A DNA stretch of 64,000 nt from Ideonella sp. GTDB taxonomy: Bacteria > Pseudomonadota > Gammaproteobacteria > Burkholderiales > Burkholderiaceae_C. Below, piece after piece: positions 26,341 to 35,056 of this stretch. Location: contig NZ_JADJDO010000002.1 in NCBI RefSeq assembly GCF_016702655.1, positions 124,001-188,000 on the forward strand. The letters run 5' to 3'. Made by a program: the position numbers and the translations under genes. The stretch's first letter is position 1. Each line of letters starts with the position of its first letter. The notes beneath the pieces were generated by a model. The model ran no database searches. It was not told where the DNA came from and saw only the letters and a program-made list of their open reading frames with translations.

Positions 26341-26688
26341 ATGATTCCCCACACCGCCCACCCCCACAGCCTGCGACCACGCGCGTTGCCGGTCGGGTTC
26401 GACGAAGACGGATTTCTCGAAGACAGTGAGCGCTGGACGCCGCAATGGGCCGCGGAGATCGCCCGGCTCGACGGCGAAGGCGAGCTCGGTGCCCGGCATT
26501 GGGACGTGATCCACCTCGTGCGCAGCCGCTTCTTCGCGACCGGTGCGCTGCCCGTGATGCGCCTCGTCTGCCGCGCCGCGGGCCTCGATCCGCGCCAGGG
26601 TCACGAACTCTTCAGCAGCTGCCGCAGCCTGTGGCGCATTGCCGGCCTGCCCAACCCGGGCGAGGAAGCCAAGGCCTACATGAACTGA
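26341..26688 (+). CDS. Divergent DsrC/TusE-family protein without the redox cysteines
   Basis: This 115-residue protein is the most divergent of the four DsrC-like proteins. Family features are LPVGFDEDGFLEDSERWTPQ, then ARHWDVIHLVRSRFF, then FSSCRSLWRIAGLPNPGEEA. The IAGLP motif aligns with DsrC, but the CysB position is tryptophan and the tail EEAKAYMN has no CysA. A cysteine six residues before the IAGLP motif is not at a known functional position. The ATG has a good AGGAG upstream. It is a single gene with its own palindrome-bearing leader, so it is likely regulated separately from dsr. Confidence 0.85.
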   Translation: MIPHTAHPHSLRPRALPVGFDEDGFLEDSERWTPQWAAEIARLDGEGELGARHWDVIHLVRSRFFATGALPVMRLVCRAAGLDPRQGHELFSSCRSLWRIAGLPNPGEEAKAYMN

Positions 26689-27286
26689 GCGGCGCGGCCG
26701 GCAACTCGCGTTCGGGGAGGATGCCGCAGGCGTGTCGGCAAGTGTCGCGCATACCGCTTCGCGTTCACGTGTCAGGAAACGGGAGGCACTCGTTCCTGCC
26801 CACGAGTCGCCGGATCTTGTTGCGCGCGCAGGCCTGCAGGCGAAGGTGCGGGATCAGGCGGGGGTACCTGCTGCGTTCTGCCGCGGGCCACCTCCCGCCG
26901 CCAGCCTGCGGCTGCCGGCCCTCCTCACTTCACTCCGCAGGCGCCCACCGACCTGATCTGGCAGCGCATTGCTACTGGAACCGTCGCGTGCGGATATCGC
27001 TTCCAGCCAGAGCGGGTGGCTGACGAGCGAGTAAGGAGAGGGCGCAGCCCGGTCCGGGACGGACCAGTCCGGTGACTTTGTGCCGGCAGCGGCTCTGCCC
27101 CCGGGCAGGAGCAGCCAGCTACGCGGCTCGCGCCGCATTTGCGAGGAACGACTTGCCTATGCAGCTTCGCATCCTGTCACGGCAAGCTCGCCCAGGAAGC
27201 GCCGGGCCTTCCGATCTCGCAACGCGGCGCTCGCCGAGGACCCGCTCGACGGGCCCCGCATCAATGCGACTGAACGCAACCGCGTA
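26689..27286. other. Intergenic region with no recognised gene
   Basis: About 600 bp between the DsrC-like gene and the convergent rhodanese gene. Short frames on both strands lack family features and good starts. Base composition is more mixed than in neighbouring genes. I see no clear RNA gene; a decayed element cannot be excluded. Confidence 0.4.
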
Positions 27287-27676
27287 TCAGACCTGCCGCC
27301 AGGGCAGGCCGTGCTTGCGCCAGCCGCCGAGCGTGCCGCGGTGGTGTTCGGTGTCGAGCTCGCCTTCGAAGCCCTCGAGCACATTGCTGACGCGGGTGAA
27401 GCCGTGGCCTTCCAGCTCGGCGCCGGCATCGACCGAGCGTTTGCCGCTGCGGCAGATCAGGATGATCGGCCGGTCCTTGCGGCCCGCCATGCGCAGCACC
27501 TCGTCCGCGAAGTGCGGATTGGTCTCGAAGTCAGGCGCCGTGTTCCACTCGATGTTGATCGCGTCGACCGGGTGGCCGACATAGAAGAACTCGATCTCGG
27601 TGCGGCAGTCGATCAGCAGCGTGTTCGGGCTGGCCTGCAGCGCCTCGAAGGCTTGTCGGGGGTGTAGATGCTCCAT
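27287..27676 (-). CDS. Single-domain rhodanese
   Basis: This 129-residue cytoplasmic rhodanese has the active-site loop ICRSGKRS with catalytic C75. It also has LLIDCRTEIEFFYVGHPVDA near the N-terminus. The C-terminus has the FEGELDTEHHRGTLGGWRKH motif common in single-domain rhodaneses of sulfur bacteria. It can transfer sulfane sulfur from thiosulfate, glutathione persulfide or a low-molecular-weight carrier. No tusA or dsrE2 gene, the usual partners, is next to it here. It stands alone on the minus strand, 96 bp from the end of the histidine kinase gene. Confidence 0.93.
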   Translation of the reverse strand: MEHLHPRQAFEALQASPNTLLIDCRTEIEFFYVGHPVDAINIEWNTAPDFETNPHFADEVLRMAGRKDRPIILICRSGKRSVDAGAELEGHGFTRVSNVLEGFEGELDTEHHRGTLGGWRKHGLPWRQV

Positions 27677-27772
27677 GCTTCGCTCCTGACGTGCATTGTG
27701 CGGGCCGATTCGGCGCCGGCTCGGATTGGTTGTTCATATGGCTATGCCGGGCTGCAATAAGGGCGGTGCCGG

Positions 27773-29137
27773 TCACGTGCGCCCATTCTGCGCCAGTTCG
27801 CGCGTCACGCCGGGCCCGGTGTAGTGGCCCTCGAGCGGCATGCGCAGGCAGGCGGCCGTGCCGCCGCCGGCGCGGGGCTGCAGCTCGACCGACCAGCCAT
27901 TGGTGCTGGCGAGCTGGCGCACGATCGCCAGCCCCAGGCCGCTGCCGCCGGTGCGGCTGCTGCGCGAGGCCTCGAGGCGGTGGAAGGGGCGAAACACCGC
28001 TTCGCGCGCGCTCTCGGGAATGCCCGGGCCGCGGTCGAGCACGCAGACCTGCACCCGCTCGCCGGCAATCGCGCAGGTGATCTCGACCGGATGCCCGCCG
28101 CCGTAGCGGATCGCGTTGTCGACGAGGTTGGACACGATGCGCCTGAGCGCGAGCGGGCGCACCCGCAGGCGGCACTCGGGCGCGCGCGCGACGCGGACCT
28201 CGACGCCGGCAGGCCCGTGCTCGGCAGCCACCTCGCGCAGCAGATCGCCCAGGTTCAGGATGGCCGTGTCGCGCTCCGAGAAGTCGCGGCCAGCCTCCAG
28301 GCAGCGCGCGATGAGATCGTTCATCGCGTCGACGTCGCGCAGCACGCGTTGCAGCAGATCACGATCGGGCCGCTCCGACAGCATGCCGAGTGCGAGGCGC
28401 ATGCGCGCCAGCGGCGAGCGCAGGTCGTGCGAGATGCCGGCCAGCAGTGTGGTGCGATTGGCGAGGAGCTCCTCGACCTGCTCGCCCATGCGGTTGAACG
28501 CGCGCGCGACGCGCGCCAGCTCGTCGGGGCCGGTCTCGGGCAGTGGCGCCGCGCGGCGGCCCTGGCCGATGGGTTCGGTCGCGGCGACCAGGCGCTGCAA
28601 CGGTGCGACGAGCCCGCGCGCCATCGCTGCCGCCGTCGCGAGCGTGACGAGCGCAGCGGCCGCGAGCGCGAGCAGCAGCGCGAGCGAGGGCTGGACCACG
28701 ACCCGATCGGCGGTGAAGCCCACCCGCACCGGCGCGCCGTCGGTGGGCAGGTCGGCCCAGACCCAGCGTTCGCCATCGGCGGCGATGCCGTGCTGCAGCG
28801 CGACCGCCTCGCCGCTGCGCGCGGCGAGCGCCGTCTCGAGCAGGTGCCAGTAGGGCAGCAGGTGCGCCGCTCCGGTCGCTGCGCCCATGGGCGCCAGCAG
28901 GTGCAGGCGGTGCTCCCGCAAGGCCTTGTCGTGCTGCGCGGCGCGCTCGCCGTCGTCGGCAGCGCCATGCCAGGAGCGCGCCGCATCGAGCATCAGCGCA
29001 GCCAGGTCGTCGGTCGCCTGGCGGCCCAGCGGCAGCAGCGCGAACTGAATGACGGCCGCGATCGTGAGGGCCTGCAGCGCGATCGACACGAGTGCGATCA
29101 CCAGCACCATGCGGCCGAACAGCGTGTGCGGAGTCAT
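27773..29137 (-). CDS. EnvZ-type membrane sensor histidine kinase
   Basis: This 454-residue sensor has a first membrane helix at about residues 10-35, a periplasmic sensing domain of about 110 residues and a second helix near residues 150-172. A HAMP domain follows. The phosphoacceptor histidine is in ISHDLRSPLARMRLAL. The HATPase domain has LVDNAIRYGGG, DRGPGIPE and TGGSGLGLAIVRQL. It overlaps the response regulator stop by ATGA and so is co-translated. The periplasmic domain shows no recognisable ligand motif, so its signal is unknown. Confidence 0.94.
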   Translation of the reverse strand: MTPHTLFGRMVLVIALVSIALQALTIAAVIQFALLPLGRQATDDLAALMLDAARSWHGAADDGERAAQHDKALREHRLHLLAPMGAATGAAHLLPYWHLLETALAARSGEAVALQHGIAADGERWVWADLPTDGAPVRVGFTADRVVVQPSLALLLALAAAALVTLATAAAMARGLVAPLQRLVAATEPIGQGRRAAPLPETGPDELARVARAFNRMGEQVEELLANRTTLLAGISHDLRSPLARMRLALGMLSERPDRDLLQRVLRDVDAMNDLIARCLEAGRDFSERDTAILNLGDLLREVAAEHGPAGVEVRVARAPECRLRVRPLALRRIVSNLVDNAIRYGGGHPVEITCAIAGERVQVCVLDRGPGIPESAREAVFRPFHRLEASRSSRTGGSGLGLAIVRQLASTNGWSVELQPRAGGGTAACLRMPLEGHYTGPGVTRELAQNGRT

Positions 29138-29847
29138 GACGATGAATCGCCGCGCGGCGCGAACAGGTAGCCCGAGCCCCAGACCGTGCGCAGGTACAGC
29201 GGCCGCGCCGGGTCGGCCTCGATCTTGCGCCGCAGGCGCGTCACGCGCACGTCGACCATGCGATCGAAGGGCGCGCGTTCGTAGCCCTTGAGCAGCTCGA
29301 CCAGCGTGTCGCGGCTGAGCACGCGGTCGGGGTGGTCGAGCAGGACCTTGAGCAGCGCGAACTCGGCGCCCGAGAGCGCGACCTCCTCGCCATTGCGCGT
29401 CAGGCGATGGGCGTCGAGGTCGACCGTGAAGGGGCCGAAGCGGCGCACGCGCCCGCCCGCCTCGGCCGCGGGCTTGCGCCGCCTGAGCACGGCCGCCACC
29501 CGCGCGAGCAGTTCGCGATGGCTGAAGGGCTTGGGCAGGAAGTCGTCGGCGCCGACTTCCAGGCCGACGATGCGGTCGACCTCCTCGCCGCGCGCCGAGA
29601 GCATGATGATCGCCGGCGCGCCGGGCGTCCTGCCGAGTGCGCGCGCGAGCGCCAGGCCGTCCTCGCCGGGCAGCATGACGTCGAGCAGCAGCAGGTCCAC
29701 CGGCGCGCGCGCCAGGTGGCGCTTCATCGCCTCGCCGTCGCCGACGCCGGCGGCCGCGTAGCCGTTGTCCGTCAGGTAGCGCACGAGCAGCTCGCGCAGG
29801 CCCTCGTCGTCGTCCACGACCAGCACATGGGCGCGCTCAAGAGTCAT
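29134..29847 (-). CDS. OmpR-family response regulator
   Basis: This 237-residue regulator has a receiver domain with acidic pair VVDDDEG, phosphoacceptor aspartate in LLLDVMLPGEDG and the lysine in LPKPFSHREL. A C-terminal winged helix follows (LSGAEFALLKVLLDHPDRVL, then VDVRVTRLRRKIE). ATG at 29847 is the clear start, since upstream frame has no receiver features. The inverted repeat CAAGTT-N6-AACTTG lies 24 bp upstream of this ATG, in the region shared with the divergent cytochrome c gene. It may be the site for autoregulation or control of the cytochrome; this is inference. Confidence 0.94.
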   Translation of the reverse strand: MTLERAHVLVVDDDEGLRELLVRYLTDNGYAAAGVGDGEAMKRHLARAPVDLLLLDVMLPGEDGLALARALGRTPGAPAIIMLSARGEEVDRIVGLEVGADDFLPKPFSHRELLARVAAVLRRRKPAAEAGGRVRRFGPFTVDLDAHRLTRNGEEVALSGAEFALLKVLLDHPDRVLSRDTLVELLKGYERAPFDRMVDVRVTRLRRKIEADPARPLYLRTVWGSGYLFAPRGDSSS

Positions 29848-29870
29848 GGTGCTGGCGCGCGGCGCTGTAA

Positions 29871-29888
29871 CAAGTTGACATGAACTTG
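29871..29888. promoter_or_regulatory. Inverted repeat CAAGTT-N6-AACTTG in a divergent promoter region
   Basis: A perfect 6-bp inverted repeat with spacer GACATG lies between the OmpR-type regulator and the divergent cytochrome c gene. Its position close to the regulator start suggests an operator. No identical copy was noticed elsewhere in the window. Confidence 0.45.
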
Positions 29889-29998
29889 CGCCCGCTGCAA
29901 TCGCCTTGACACCGCGGTCGCCCAGACTGGCATCGCAGCGTTTGCGCGCGCGCAAAGGCAATCGGCGCGGCAGGCTGATCCACCCTGGAGGATCGAAC

Positions 29999-30607
29999 AT
30001 GAAGTCGAGCTGTCTGGCCCTGGGCGCAAGCGCGCTGATGATGTTGGCGCTGTCCGGACCGGCGCGCAGCGCCGATGCCGCGGCCCCGAAGCCCGATGCG
30101 CAGCGCGGCGCGGAGCTGATGCAGCAGCAGATGTCGCAGATGTCGCCCGAACTCGTCGAGCGCGCCAAGGCCCTCTCGCCCGAGACGCGCCAGTTCCTGA
30201 TGCATGTCGTGTTGCGCCACGAACGGCGCAGCGACACGCTGACGCTGGTGCAGGTGATGCAGGAGATCCTGGCCGAGTACCAGACCGTCGGCGCTGCCAT
30301 CGCCACCGACAACGGCCCGATGGCCGCCGACGCGGCGCGCCGCCTGGCGCTGCACCGGCTGCCGCGCGGCGGCATGCTGCCCTATCTGCCGCTGGAGAAG
30401 GTGACCGACGCCGGCCTCGCGGTGCTGCCGGCGATGGAGATGGCCGTGGAGGGCAATGCAACAAGGCTCGCAGAGGCTGCCGACAAGGGCGACATGGTCG
30501 GCGCCGCGAGCTACTACGGCGCGGTGACTTCCGGCTGCGTGGCCTGCCACGCGCACTTCCGCGGCCAGCCGGGCGCGTCGGCCTACGTGCCGCGCCTGCG
30601 CAAGTGA
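29999..30607 (+). CDS. Periplasmic monohaem cytochrome c
   Basis: This 202-residue protein has a signal peptide (LALGASALMMLALSGPARSA) and one haem motif CVACH at residues 180-184 near the C-terminus. The long N-terminal part is helical and methionine-rich (MQQQMSQMSPELVERAK). This layout, a helical domain with a C-terminal CxxCH, recalls cytochrome c'-like or sensor-type class II cytochromes, but I cannot name a subfamily. A GGAGG lies upstream of the ATG. It is divergent from the OmpR/EnvZ pair and may be its regulatory target. Confidence 0.85.
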   Translation: MKSSCLALGASALMMLALSGPARSADAAAPKPDAQRGAELMQQQMSQMSPELVERAKALSPETRQFLMHVVLRHERRSDTLTLVQVMQEILAEYQTVGAAIATDNGPMAADAARRLALHRLPRGGMLPYLPLEKVTDAGLAVLPAMEMAVEGNATRLAEAADKGDMVGAASYYGAVTSGCVACHAHFRGQPGASAYVPRLRK

Positions 30608-30668
30608 ACGCCGCGCCGCCCACGGCCCATCCGACCGGGTTCTCGTCTCCAACCGCAGGAATTGCCCC

Positions 30669-30872
30669 ATGACAGTCGATCGCATTGTTCACCTCGTCGC
30701 CGGCCTGATGGTCCTGCTCGGCGTCACGCTCGCGCACTTCGTCCACCCCTACTGGCTCGCGCTGCCGGTCTTCGTCGGCTTGAACTTGGCGCAAAGCGGC
30801 GTCACCGGCTTCTGCCCGCTCGCCTTCATGCTGAAGAAGTCCGGCGTCCGCGAAGGCGAGTGCTGTTCGTGA
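30669..30872 (+). CDS. DUF2892-type small inner-membrane protein
   Basis: This 67-residue protein has two membrane helices: residues 5-23 (IVHLVAGLMVLLGVTLAHFV) and roughly 28-45. The loop SGVTGFCPLAFMLKKSGVRE is a DUF2892 hallmark, and it ends GECCS. In other proteins this domain is fused to rhodanese (YgaP), which suggests sulfur-related membrane roles. Two terminal cysteines and one in the loop could be involved. It follows the cytochrome c gene by about 60 bp with an AGGA before the ATG and is probably in the same operon. Confidence 0.85.
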   Translation: MTVDRIVHLVAGLMVLLGVTLAHFVHPYWLALPVFVGLNLAQSGVTGFCPLAFMLKKSGVREGECCS

Positions 30873-30930
30873 CACCGCGCTGAACCGGCCGGCGCGCGGC
30901 AGGCGCCAACAGCAGCGCGCGCCGCGCCTC

Positions 30931-31833
30931 CTACTTGCCGGCAGCGAGTTGCTGCAGACGCACGGGCTGGATGATGTGCCCGTCGAGGCCGGCTTCCTTG
31001 ACGGAGCCGCCGTAGGCGACCGTCATCAGCTGGCTGTAGTAGGTGACCGGCATCGCGAACTTGGTCCCCTGCTTGCGGTTGATCTCCGACTGGTAGACCT
31101 CGACGTTGGCCTGGCACAGCGGGCAGGGCGTGACGATCATGTCGGCGCCGTGGTCGTAGGCCGATTCGACGATGTCGCGGATCTGCTTCTGGCTTTTCTC
31201 GGGCTCCGAGAACGCGAGCGCGCCGCCGCAGCAGGTGACTTTCTGGTCGTAGTCCTTGACCGGCTCGGCACCCACCGTCTCGACGAGCTTGTCGAGGTAC
31301 ATCGGGTTCTCGAACGACTCGCCGGCGATGCCGAACGGGCGGTTCGTCTGGCAGCCCACGTAGCCGGCGAACTTGAGCCCCGCGAGCGGCTTGACGACCG
31401 GCCGGCCGAGTTGCTCGTAGCCGAAATCCTCGATCAGCACCTCGACCATGTGTTTGACCCGCGCCTTGCCCTGGTACTGCAGGCCGGCTTCCTTGAGCGC
31501 CTCGTTGGCGTTCGCGAGGAACGTCCGGTCGACATCGAGCTTCTCCTTGCTCTCGCGCGCGTTCAACCAGCACGCGGCGCAGGTCGCCACGACGTCCTGC
31601 CCCGGCAGGTGCTTCTCGGCGAGCGCGAAGTTGCGCGCGTTGAGCACGTGGCGCGTGAGTTCCCCGGCGCCGCTGTAGCTGATCGATGCGCCGCAGCAGT
31701 TCCAGTCCGGAATCTCGGTGAGCTTGACGTCGAGCGTCTTGCACATTGCATTCGTCGACGTCAGGTAGTTCGCCGCCGAGGCCTTGAGCTGCGACGAGCA
31801 GCCGGGGTAGAACGCGTATTCCTTGGTCGCCAT
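30931..31833 (-). CDS. hdrB: HdrB-like subunit with two CCG domains, Qmo-associated
   Basis: This 300-residue cytoplasmic protein carries two complete CCG cysteine motifs. The first is YPGCSS, DWNCCGA and TCAACWL. The second is GYVGCQTNRP, TCCGGALAF and TPCPLCQ. Such motifs bind the noncubane [4Fe-4S] clusters of HdrB. It is the last gene of the minus-strand qmoA-qmoB-hdrC-hdrB operon and replaces, with HdrC, the membrane subunit QmoC found in other organisms. This QmoAB-HdrCB arrangement is known from Thiobacillus-type sulfur oxidisers and some Gram-positive sulfate reducers. It presumably takes electrons from AprBA towards a thiol or quinone acceptor. Confidence 0.93.
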   Translation of the reverse strand: MATKEYAFYPGCSSQLKASAANYLTSTNAMCKTLDVKLTEIPDWNCCGASISYSGAGELTRHVLNARNFALAEKHLPGQDVVATCAACWLNARESKEKLDVDRTFLANANEALKEAGLQYQGKARVKHMVEVLIEDFGYEQLGRPVVKPLAGLKFAGYVGCQTNRPFGIAGESFENPMYLDKLVETVGAEPVKDYDQKVTCCGGALAFSEPEKSQKQIRDIVESAYDHGADMIVTPCPLCQANVEVYQSEINRKQGTKFAMPVTYYSQLMTVAYGGSVKEAGLDGHIIQPVRLQQLAAGK

Positions 31834-31835
31834 CG

Positions 31836-32040
31836 ATCAGGCCTCCCGCCGGGCCGCCCCAAGGGAGGCCTGCGCCCCCGCGGGGGGCAGTGAACGAAGT
31901 GAGCGTGGGGGTTTCATCAGGCCTCCCGCCGGGCCGCCCCCCAGTGAGCGTGGGGGTTTCATCAGGCCTCCCGCCGGGCCGCCCCAAGGGGGGCCTGCGC
32001 CCCCGCGGGGGGCAGCGAACGAAGTGAGCGTGGGGGTTTC
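31836..32040. repeat. Three tandem copies of an 80-bp GC-rich repeat (80, 45, 80 bp)
   Basis: Copy 1 (31836-31915), copy 2 (31916-31960) and copy 3 (31961-32040) all start ATCAGGCCTCCCGCCGGGCC and end GAGCGTGGGGGTTTC. Copies 1 and 3 differ at only a few bases. Copy 2 lacks an internal 35-bp block. Each full copy contains the GCCGGGCCGCCCC core and a CCCCCGCGGGGGG palindrome. The array fills the whole hdrC-hdrB gap, a clear sign of recent local duplication. Confidence 0.9.
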
Positions 32041-32041
32041 A

Positions 32042-32668
32042 TCATCCCTCCTGTTTTGTTGCCTTGGCGCGCTGCTCGATCTGCTCCACCTTGGCGAGCA
32101 TGGCCGCGATGCCCTTCTGGTCCTGGCAGCGATGGCCGCCGACGAGCTCGAGCGGGTTCAGGCGTCCGGCCTTCAACAGGCCGAGGCCGATGTGGCGCAT
32201 CTCCCAGGCCTTCTTCAACCCGGCGACGAACCCGTCCTTGAAGTACAGGCCGAGCGTCAGCTTCAACTCGTTGACGCGGCCGGTGCGCTTGAAGTTGTCG
32301 TAGAAGCGCAGCGAGAATGCGCGCGTCGGCTGCATCTTCGGCGCCAGGCCCTGGCGATGCGCGTGGCTCGCGAGGCCGTGCATGATGGTCGTGATCGGCA
32401 GCTTGCGCGGGCAGCGCACGACGCAGTTGTAGCAGGAGGTGCACATCCACATCGAGTCGGATGTCAGCACCTCGTCGCGCTTGCCGGCGCGGATCATCAT
32501 GAAGATCTTCTGCGGCGTGTGCTCCCAGTGCGGCCCGAACGGGCACGAACCGGCGCAGACGCCGCACTGCATGCACATCTTGACCCACTCGCCGCCCTCG
32601 ACCTCGCGCTCGACCTCGCGCAGGAAGTCGCCCCGGTAGGGGCTGGGTGTGGGCATGCTGGCGGTCAC
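32042..32668 (-). CDS. hdrC: HdrC-like ferredoxin subunit, Qmo-associated
   Basis: This 208-residue protein has two [4Fe-4S] motifs, CMQCGVCAGSCPFG near residue 32 and CTSCYNCVVRCPRKLP near residue 76. These match HdrC, which passes electrons between HdrA-type flavoproteins (here QmoA/QmoB) and HdrB. No membrane helices are present, unlike the HdrC-HdrE fusion QmoC. The C-terminal half is helical and charged. It is separated from qmoB by a 121-bp element with terminal inverted repeats, and from hdrB by tandem repeats, so the operon has collected mobile or repeat DNA. Confidence 0.93.
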   Translation of the reverse strand: MTASMPTPSPYRGDFLREVEREVEGGEWVKMCMQCGVCAGSCPFGPHWEHTPQKIFMMIRAGKRDEVLTSDSMWMCTSCYNCVVRCPRKLPITTIMHGLASHAHRQGLAPKMQPTRAFSLRFYDNFKRTGRVNELKLTLGLYFKDGFVAGLKKAWEMRHIGLGLLKAGRLNPLELVGGHRCQDQKGIAAMLAKVEQIEQRAKATKQEG

Positions 32669-32683
32669 GTCGAAAGCCTCGGA

Positions 32684-32804
32684 GAGAGCGTGAAGATTCC
32701 GTCGCGAGCGGGTCGAGGTCGGGTCGAGCAGCGGAGCCGTACTTGCGTACGGCGAGCAGCGCAGGCCCGAGATCGGCCCGCGCAGCAGGAAGATTCATGC
32801 TCTC
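32684..32804. mobile_element. MITE-like element with 17-bp imperfect terminal inverted repeats
   Basis: GAGAGCGTGAAGATTCC at 32684-32700 is matched by GGAAGATTCATGCTCTC at 32788-32804, with three mismatches over 17 bp. An inner hairpin GCCGTAC-TTGC-GTACGGC lies at 32736-32753. The 121-bp unit contains no gene and fills most of the gap between hdrC and the stop of qmoB. Size and ends suggest a miniature inverted-repeat element or similar dispersed repeat. No target duplication is obvious. Confidence 0.65.
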
Positions 32805-35054
32805 TCATGCAAACCCCTTCATCGGGCTCATCCCGATGGCGACGATCTGCGCCACATAGTCGTCGATCAGCTTCGGCAGGCGTTCGATGTCGGTGATCGC
32901 GACCTCGTGGCTGACGACGCGCTCGGGCTCGAGGCTGAGCTGCTTCAAGGTGTCGTCGATCTTGCCCATCCGGTAGTAGGCCATCTCGGAGCCCTTGACG
33001 AAGTGGCACTGGTAGTCGTCGCCCTTCTTGCAGCCGAGCATCATCACGCCGTCCCAGCCGCCGTTGAGCGCGTCGGTGATCCAGATCGTGTTGACGGAGC
33101 CGAGGCAACGCACCGGGATCACGCGCACGAAGGCCGAGTGGCTGCGCCGCTGCAGTGCCGCCATGTCGAGCGCGGGGTAGGCATCGTTCTCGCAGGCGAG
33201 CAGCAGGATGCGCGGCTTCTCGGAGAACTCGTCGGGCATGTCGACGGCCTTGATCTGCGCGCCGACGCTGTCGACCGAGTAGTTCTCGAACGAGATCACG
33301 CGCACCGGGCAGGCGCCCATGCAGGTGCCGCAGCGCCGGCAACGGCTCTCGTTGAAGACCGGGAAGCGCCGCTCGTCCTCGTCGATGGCGCCGAACGGGC
33401 ACTCGACGGTGCAGCGCTTGCATTGCGTGCAACCTTCCAGGCGCACGATCGGGTAGCTCAGGTCGCCGCTGCGCGGGTGCGCCGCGCGGCCGAGCGCCGC
33501 GTTCTCGAGCGCCTGGATCGCCTTCAGCGCGGCGCCGGTCGCGTCCTCGACGGACTGCGCGATGTCCATCGGCCGGCGCGTCGGGCCGGCGGCGTAGATG
33601 CCGGTGCGCCGCGTCTCGTACGGGAAGCAGATGAAGTGCGAGTCGGCAAAGCCGTGCTTCAACTGCGGCAGGTCGGGGCCCTGGCGGTAGGCCATGTTGA
33701 GCACCGACATCTTCTGCAGCTCGATGCGCCTGGCCTTGGCGGGCTCCGAGCCGCCTTCGGCCTCGGTGACGGTCTGGGTCCAGGTATCGAGGTTGACCCC
33801 CGCGTTGGCAACCTGCCCGGTCGCGAGCACGACGAGGTCGGCCTCGACGGCAGCGTCTTCGTCGAGGATCAGATCCCGGAACCGGACGCGCGCGCCGCGC
33901 TCGGCCGGATCGACACCGCTTGCGCTGCCCTTGGCGAAGGTCACGCCCTTGCTCTGCGCGCTGCGGTAGAAGTCCTCGCCCATGCCGGGCACGCGCAGGT
34001 CGGTGTAGAGCACCATCGCGTCGACATCGGGGTCGGCGTTCTTGAAGTACATCGCCTGCTTGATGCTCGTGGCGCAGCAATGGCCGGAGCAGTAGGGCAG
34101 GTGTTTGCCGCTCGCGTCGCGCTGGCCGGCGCACTGGATGAAGACGACGCTCCTGACCGGCTTGCCGTCGGCGCGTTTGATGGGTCCGCCGTCGGCCGCG
34201 CGCGCAAGCGCCTCGAGGCCGGCCTGGTCGACCACATGCGGGTTGCTGCCGCCGCCGAGCTCGGGCAGCCTGGCAATGTCGTAGCTCTCGAAGCCGCTTG
34301 CCTGGACGATCGCGCCGACCGTCTCCTCGACCGACTCGCCGCTCTCGCGTGCAATGACGACCTTGAACCGGCCCGGCGCGCCCGCGGTCTCGGCGACCGT
34401 CGAGGCGAGATGCACAGTGATCAGCGGGTGCGACGCGACGCGCCGGATCAGATCGGCAATGCCGGTCTCCTGCGGCTCGGCATAGGGCTCGCGCGACGGT
34501 GTGCGCTTCCACAACCTTGCCGCCCAGCCGCCGAGCTCGGCGCCGCGCTCGACGAGCACCGCGGCGTAGCCCGCCTCGGCCACTTCGAGCGCCGCGGTCA
34601 TGCCCGCAACGCCGCCGCCGACGACGAGCGCGCGGCGCGATTCGGCGCGCGCCGGGTTGCCGGCCGGGACCTTGAGCTTCTTCAACTCGGCGCAGCCCAT
34701 GCGCACGTAGTCGTCGGCCATCTCCTGGCGCACTTCGTCGTGCTCGCTGCCCTCGGCGACGATCCACAGCACGCCCTCGCGCAGGTTGGCGCGCGCGAGC
34801 GCCGCCTCGGGGAAGTGGAAGGCCTCCGACTTCATGCGCCGCGAGCAGGCGCCGATCATCAGGTGCGTCACGCCCTCGCTCGCGATGTCGGCGCGGATCT
34901 GCTGCACGCCCTCCTCGCTGCACAGGAAGGCGTGCTCGCGCACGAGCGCCATCTTGCCCTCGCGCTGCGCGACCTTGGCGAGTTGCTTCATGTCGAGCTT
35001 GTCGCCGATGCCGCAGCCCGAGCAGAGGTAGGCGGCTGTCTTCATCTGGCTCAT
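32805..35054 (-). CDS. qmoB: QmoB, HdrA-like flavoprotein with MvhD domain
   Basis: This 749-residue protein is an HdrA-like FAD protein of the Qmo complex. An N-terminal part with SGCGIGDKLDM and FLCSEEGV precedes the FAD motif VVGGGVAGMTAALEVAEAG. Cysteine clusters IQCAGQRDAS and YCSGHCCATS follow. Two ferredoxin motifs (CTQCKRCTVECPFG and CRRCGTCMGACPV) come next, then a C-terminal MvhD-type domain (RCLGSVNTIWITDAL, LGCKKGDDYQCHF). The ATG at 35054 is 2 bp beyond the qmoA stop; longer upstream frames overlap qmoA. It receives electrons originating from AprBA. Confidence 0.95.
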   Translation of the reverse strand: MSQMKTAAYLCSGCGIGDKLDMKQLAKVAQREGKMALVREHAFLCSEEGVQQIRADIASEGVTHLMIGACSRRMKSEAFHFPEAALARANLREGVLWIVAEGSEHDEVRQEMADDYVRMGCAELKKLKVPAGNPARAESRRALVVGGGVAGMTAALEVAEAGYAAVLVERGAELGGWAARLWKRTPSREPYAEPQETGIADLIRRVASHPLITVHLASTVAETAGAPGRFKVVIARESGESVEETVGAIVQASGFESYDIARLPELGGGSNPHVVDQAGLEALARAADGGPIKRADGKPVRSVVFIQCAGQRDASGKHLPYCSGHCCATSIKQAMYFKNADPDVDAMVLYTDLRVPGMGEDFYRSAQSKGVTFAKGSASGVDPAERGARVRFRDLILDEDAAVEADLVVLATGQVANAGVNLDTWTQTVTEAEGGSEPAKARRIELQKMSVLNMAYRQGPDLPQLKHGFADSHFICFPYETRRTGIYAAGPTRRPMDIAQSVEDATGAALKAIQALENAALGRAAHPRSGDLSYPIVRLEGCTQCKRCTVECPFGAIDEDERRFPVFNESRCRRCGTCMGACPVRVISFENYSVDSVGAQIKAVDMPDEFSEKPRILLLACENDAYPALDMAALQRRSHSAFVRVIPVRCLGSVNTIWITDALNGGWDGVMMLGCKKGDDYQCHFVKGSEMAYYRMGKIDDTLKQLSLEPERVVSHEVAITDIERLPKLIDDYVAQIVAIGMSPMKGFA

Positions 35055-35056
35055 GA

